Origin: JAUVKA01 sp964465145
GTDB taxonomy: Bacteria; Bacteroidota; Bacteroidia; Bacteroidales; UBA12481
DNA: 64,000 nucleotides
Direction of reading: 5' to 3'
Assembly (NCBI GenBank): GCA_964465145.1
Contig: CAYXJR010000001.1
Location: 62,001-126,000, forward strand
The translations under genes and the position numbers were made by a program. Position 1 is the stretch's first letter. Each line of letters starts with the position of its first letter. This document shows, one piece after another, positions 62,902 through 64,000 of this stretch. The notes under the pieces are model-generated. The model was not told where the DNA came from and ran no database searches. It was given only the letters and a program-made list of their open reading frames with translations.

Positions 62902-63411
62902 CTAATTGCCTAATTGATTTTGGTATACTTCAAGACCCCAGTCGCTGAAACATACAAATATCACTTTCCCAATTGTTGAATCAATCCTTAGAAAATTCCT
63001 TACTTCGTTTATTGCGATCTCCGAGGCCTTTTCGATGGGGTATCCGTAGACTCCGGTGCTGATTGAAGGAAAGGCGATGGTTATGATATTATTTTCCGCG
63101 GCCAGTTGCAGGGAATTCCGGTAACATGCTGCCAGCAGTTCCGGTTCATTGCGGGATCCACCCCGCCAGACCGGCCCCACCGTATGGATAACATATTTTG
63201 CCGGAAGCTTGTATCCCTTTGTGATTTTGGCCTCTCCTGTTGCACATCCCTTCAGCGTTCGGCATTCCTGAAGCAGCTGCGGCCCTGCCGCCCGGTGGAT
63301 CGCCCCGTCTACCCCTCCCCCGCCAAGGAGGGAATTATTCGCAGCGTTGACTATTGCATCAACCTGCTGCCTGGTAATGTCGGCTTGTAGTATTTCGATT
63401 TTGCTTTCCAT
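62902..63411 (-). CDS. Macro domain protein (YmdB-like ADP-ribose-acting)
   Basis: The 169-aa protein is a single macro domain: [60 protein letters not shown] and [20 protein letters not shown]. This is the MacroD/YmdB-type that removes ADP-ribose from proteins or deacetylates O-acetyl-ADP-ribose. The length is normal. Beside a Fic enzyme and a TOTE-type gene it may have a role in a conflict or nucleotide-signalling setting, but such genes are also common housekeeping genes. Confidence 0.93.
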   Translation of the reverse strand: MESKIEILQADITRQQVDAIVNAANNSLLGGGGVDGAIHRAAGPQLLQECRTLKGCATGEAKITKGYKLPAKYVIHTVGPVWRGGSRNEPELLAACYRNSLQLAAENNIITIAFPSISTGVYGYPIEKASEIAINEVRNFLRIDSTIGKVIFVCFSDWGLEVYQNQLGN

Positions 63412-63498
63412 AAATCAAATATAAATATCTTGGGCTTAAATAATTACACATCAGTTCATTAATTCATTGGCTAATTGACGAATTGGCTAATTGTCAAC

Positions 63499-63623
63499 CA
63501 ATCTACTGATCTTCTGATCCACCGATCCCCTAATCTACTAATCCCCTGTTCCCCGTTCCCTGTTAACCGTTCCCCGTTAACTGTTCCCTGTTCCCTGTTC
63601 CCTGTTCCCCGTTAACAGTTCCC
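63499..63623. repeat. Octamer array abutting an 11-unit heptamer array
   Basis: 63499-63546: six 8-bp units (CAATCTAC, TGATCTTC, TGATCCAC, CGATCCCC, TAATCTAC, TAATCCCC), the complement of the GTGGATTG family at 57361. 63547-63623: eleven 7-bp units of the form (T/C/A)GTT(CC/AA)C, related by complement to the array at 46787. The two periods meet without a gap, 36 bp before the probable start of the next gene. Confidence 0.9.
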
Positions 63624-63658
63624 CGGAATTTATTATTTCATTTATTAGCTTTGTAGTA

Positions 63659-64000
63659 GTGCAAACCACAAAAGAAAACATAGAACTGTTCAAATCCCTT
63701 TTCCGGGGAAGAAATGATATATATGCTGTAAGATGGGAAAAGGAAGGCAGGAGTGGATATATGCCGGCTTATAAAGTTGACTGGACAGACTACCACATCC
63801 ATAAGGCTCAGGGAGGAACATTTAAGGATTATGACAAAAAAGGAAACCTCCCCTTTGATGATTCTGCAATTAAGGCACATTTATTTGGAAAAGAAACTGT
63901 TGGTATTTATCCCTTACTGGAAGACAATACATCCTTCTTTATTGCTGTTGACTTTGATAAAGAAAACTGGAAGGAAACAATCCTCCGGCTTCATGACACC
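63659..64000 (+). CDS. Start of a TOTE-system primase (AEP) gene, probably fused to a DEAD/DEAH helicase; runs off the edge
   Basis: The frame is open from about 63620 to the window end. GTG at 63659 is the likeliest start. The 114 visible residues read ENIELFKSLFRGRNDIYAVR, RSGYMPAYKVDW, KAQGGTFKDYD, LPFDDSAIKAHLFGKETVGI, YPLLEDNTSFFIAVDFDKEN. This matches the archaeo-eukaryotic primase domain of TOTE conflict-system proteins; the D98-F-D100 pair in IAVDFDKENW is the expected catalytic acidic motif. In Bacteroidota the KAQGGTF variant, lacking the cysteine cluster, is usually the N-terminus of a helicase of about 1000 aa. The remainder is outside the window, so the helicase part is inferred. 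Confidence 0.8.
   Translation, partial: MQTTKENIELFKSLFRGRNDIYAVRWEKEGRSGYMPAYKVDWTDYHIHKAQGGTFKDYDKKGNLPFDDSAIKAHLFGKETVGIYPLLEDNTSFFIAVDFDKENWKETILRLHDT

Noticed and set aside
44802..63623. Short repeats considered as CRISPR arrays
   Set aside because: Units are 7-8 bp with no spacers of 30-40 bp and no cas genes nearby.
63638..63880. Minus-strand 80-codon frame at the right end
   Set aside because: It is antisense to the TOTE primase frame, which matches a known family.

Overview
The window reads as chromosomal DNA of a Bacteroidota bacterium, most likely from the Bacteroidales/Marinilabiliales side. The evidence is a TonB-dependent receptor with an STN domain, a DUF4249 lipoprotein, many glycan-active lipoproteins (GH127, sialidase-like, GH172, GH78, GH31, GH92, GH106, GH38, sulfatase), a type IX secretion C-terminal signal in a gene remnant, FISUMP and DUF4369/TlpA proteins, a Bacteroidetes-type tyrosine recombinase, and almost no Shine-Dalgarno sequences. 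No rRNA, intact tRNA, CRISPR array or complete insertion sequence was seen.

Layout. 0-2.8 kb: two DUF1016-like genes (one running off the edge, one decayed), a uroporphyrinogen-decarboxylase-family gene and an ORF6N gene; the DUF1016 and ORF6N genes share a repeated upstream leader. 2.8-7.9 kb: GH127 with a broken 5' end, a sialidase-like protein and GH172. 8.06-15.0 kb: a four-gene operon with overlapping genes (unknown secreted protein, STN/TonB receptor, DUF4249, MG2/plug-like protein), then an M16 protease. 18.6-29.5 kb: esterase, lipoprotein, DDAH-like amidinohydrolase, then a co-oriented GH78-GH31-GH92 run. 29.6-36.6 kb: an AT-rich mobile island with an integrase remnant, a tRNA-3'-end remnant, a full integrase, ParB-like, AlbA_2 and HTH genes, ending in a truncated gene abutting GH106. 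36.6-51.4 kb: GH106, thioredoxin-like lipoprotein, racemase, P1 peptidase, PLP enzyme, LysE and MFS transporters, MGMT, a GH92 pseudogene, a second UroD-family gene and a sulfatase. 51.4-55.1 kb: a run of gene remnants around one intact ABC permease. 55.2-60.9 kb: GH38 alpha-mannosidase divergent from an SSS symporter, PfkB kinase and D-lyxose/mannose isomerase, a plausible mannose-to-fructose-6-phosphate route. 60.9-64 kb: Fic protein, macro-domain protein and the start of a TOTE-type primase(-helicase) gene, possibly a conflict/defence neighbourhood.

Two features cut across the whole window. First, more than 20 intergenic sites (and some gene 3' ends) hold imperfect tandem arrays whose unit sequence differs from site to site but whose period is nearly always 7 or 8 bp. 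Second, many genes survive as remnants, several of which keep both ends but have lost the middle (GH92, MFS, DUF1016, and a sulfatase start joined to a T9SS tail), which points to ongoing decay by internal deletion.
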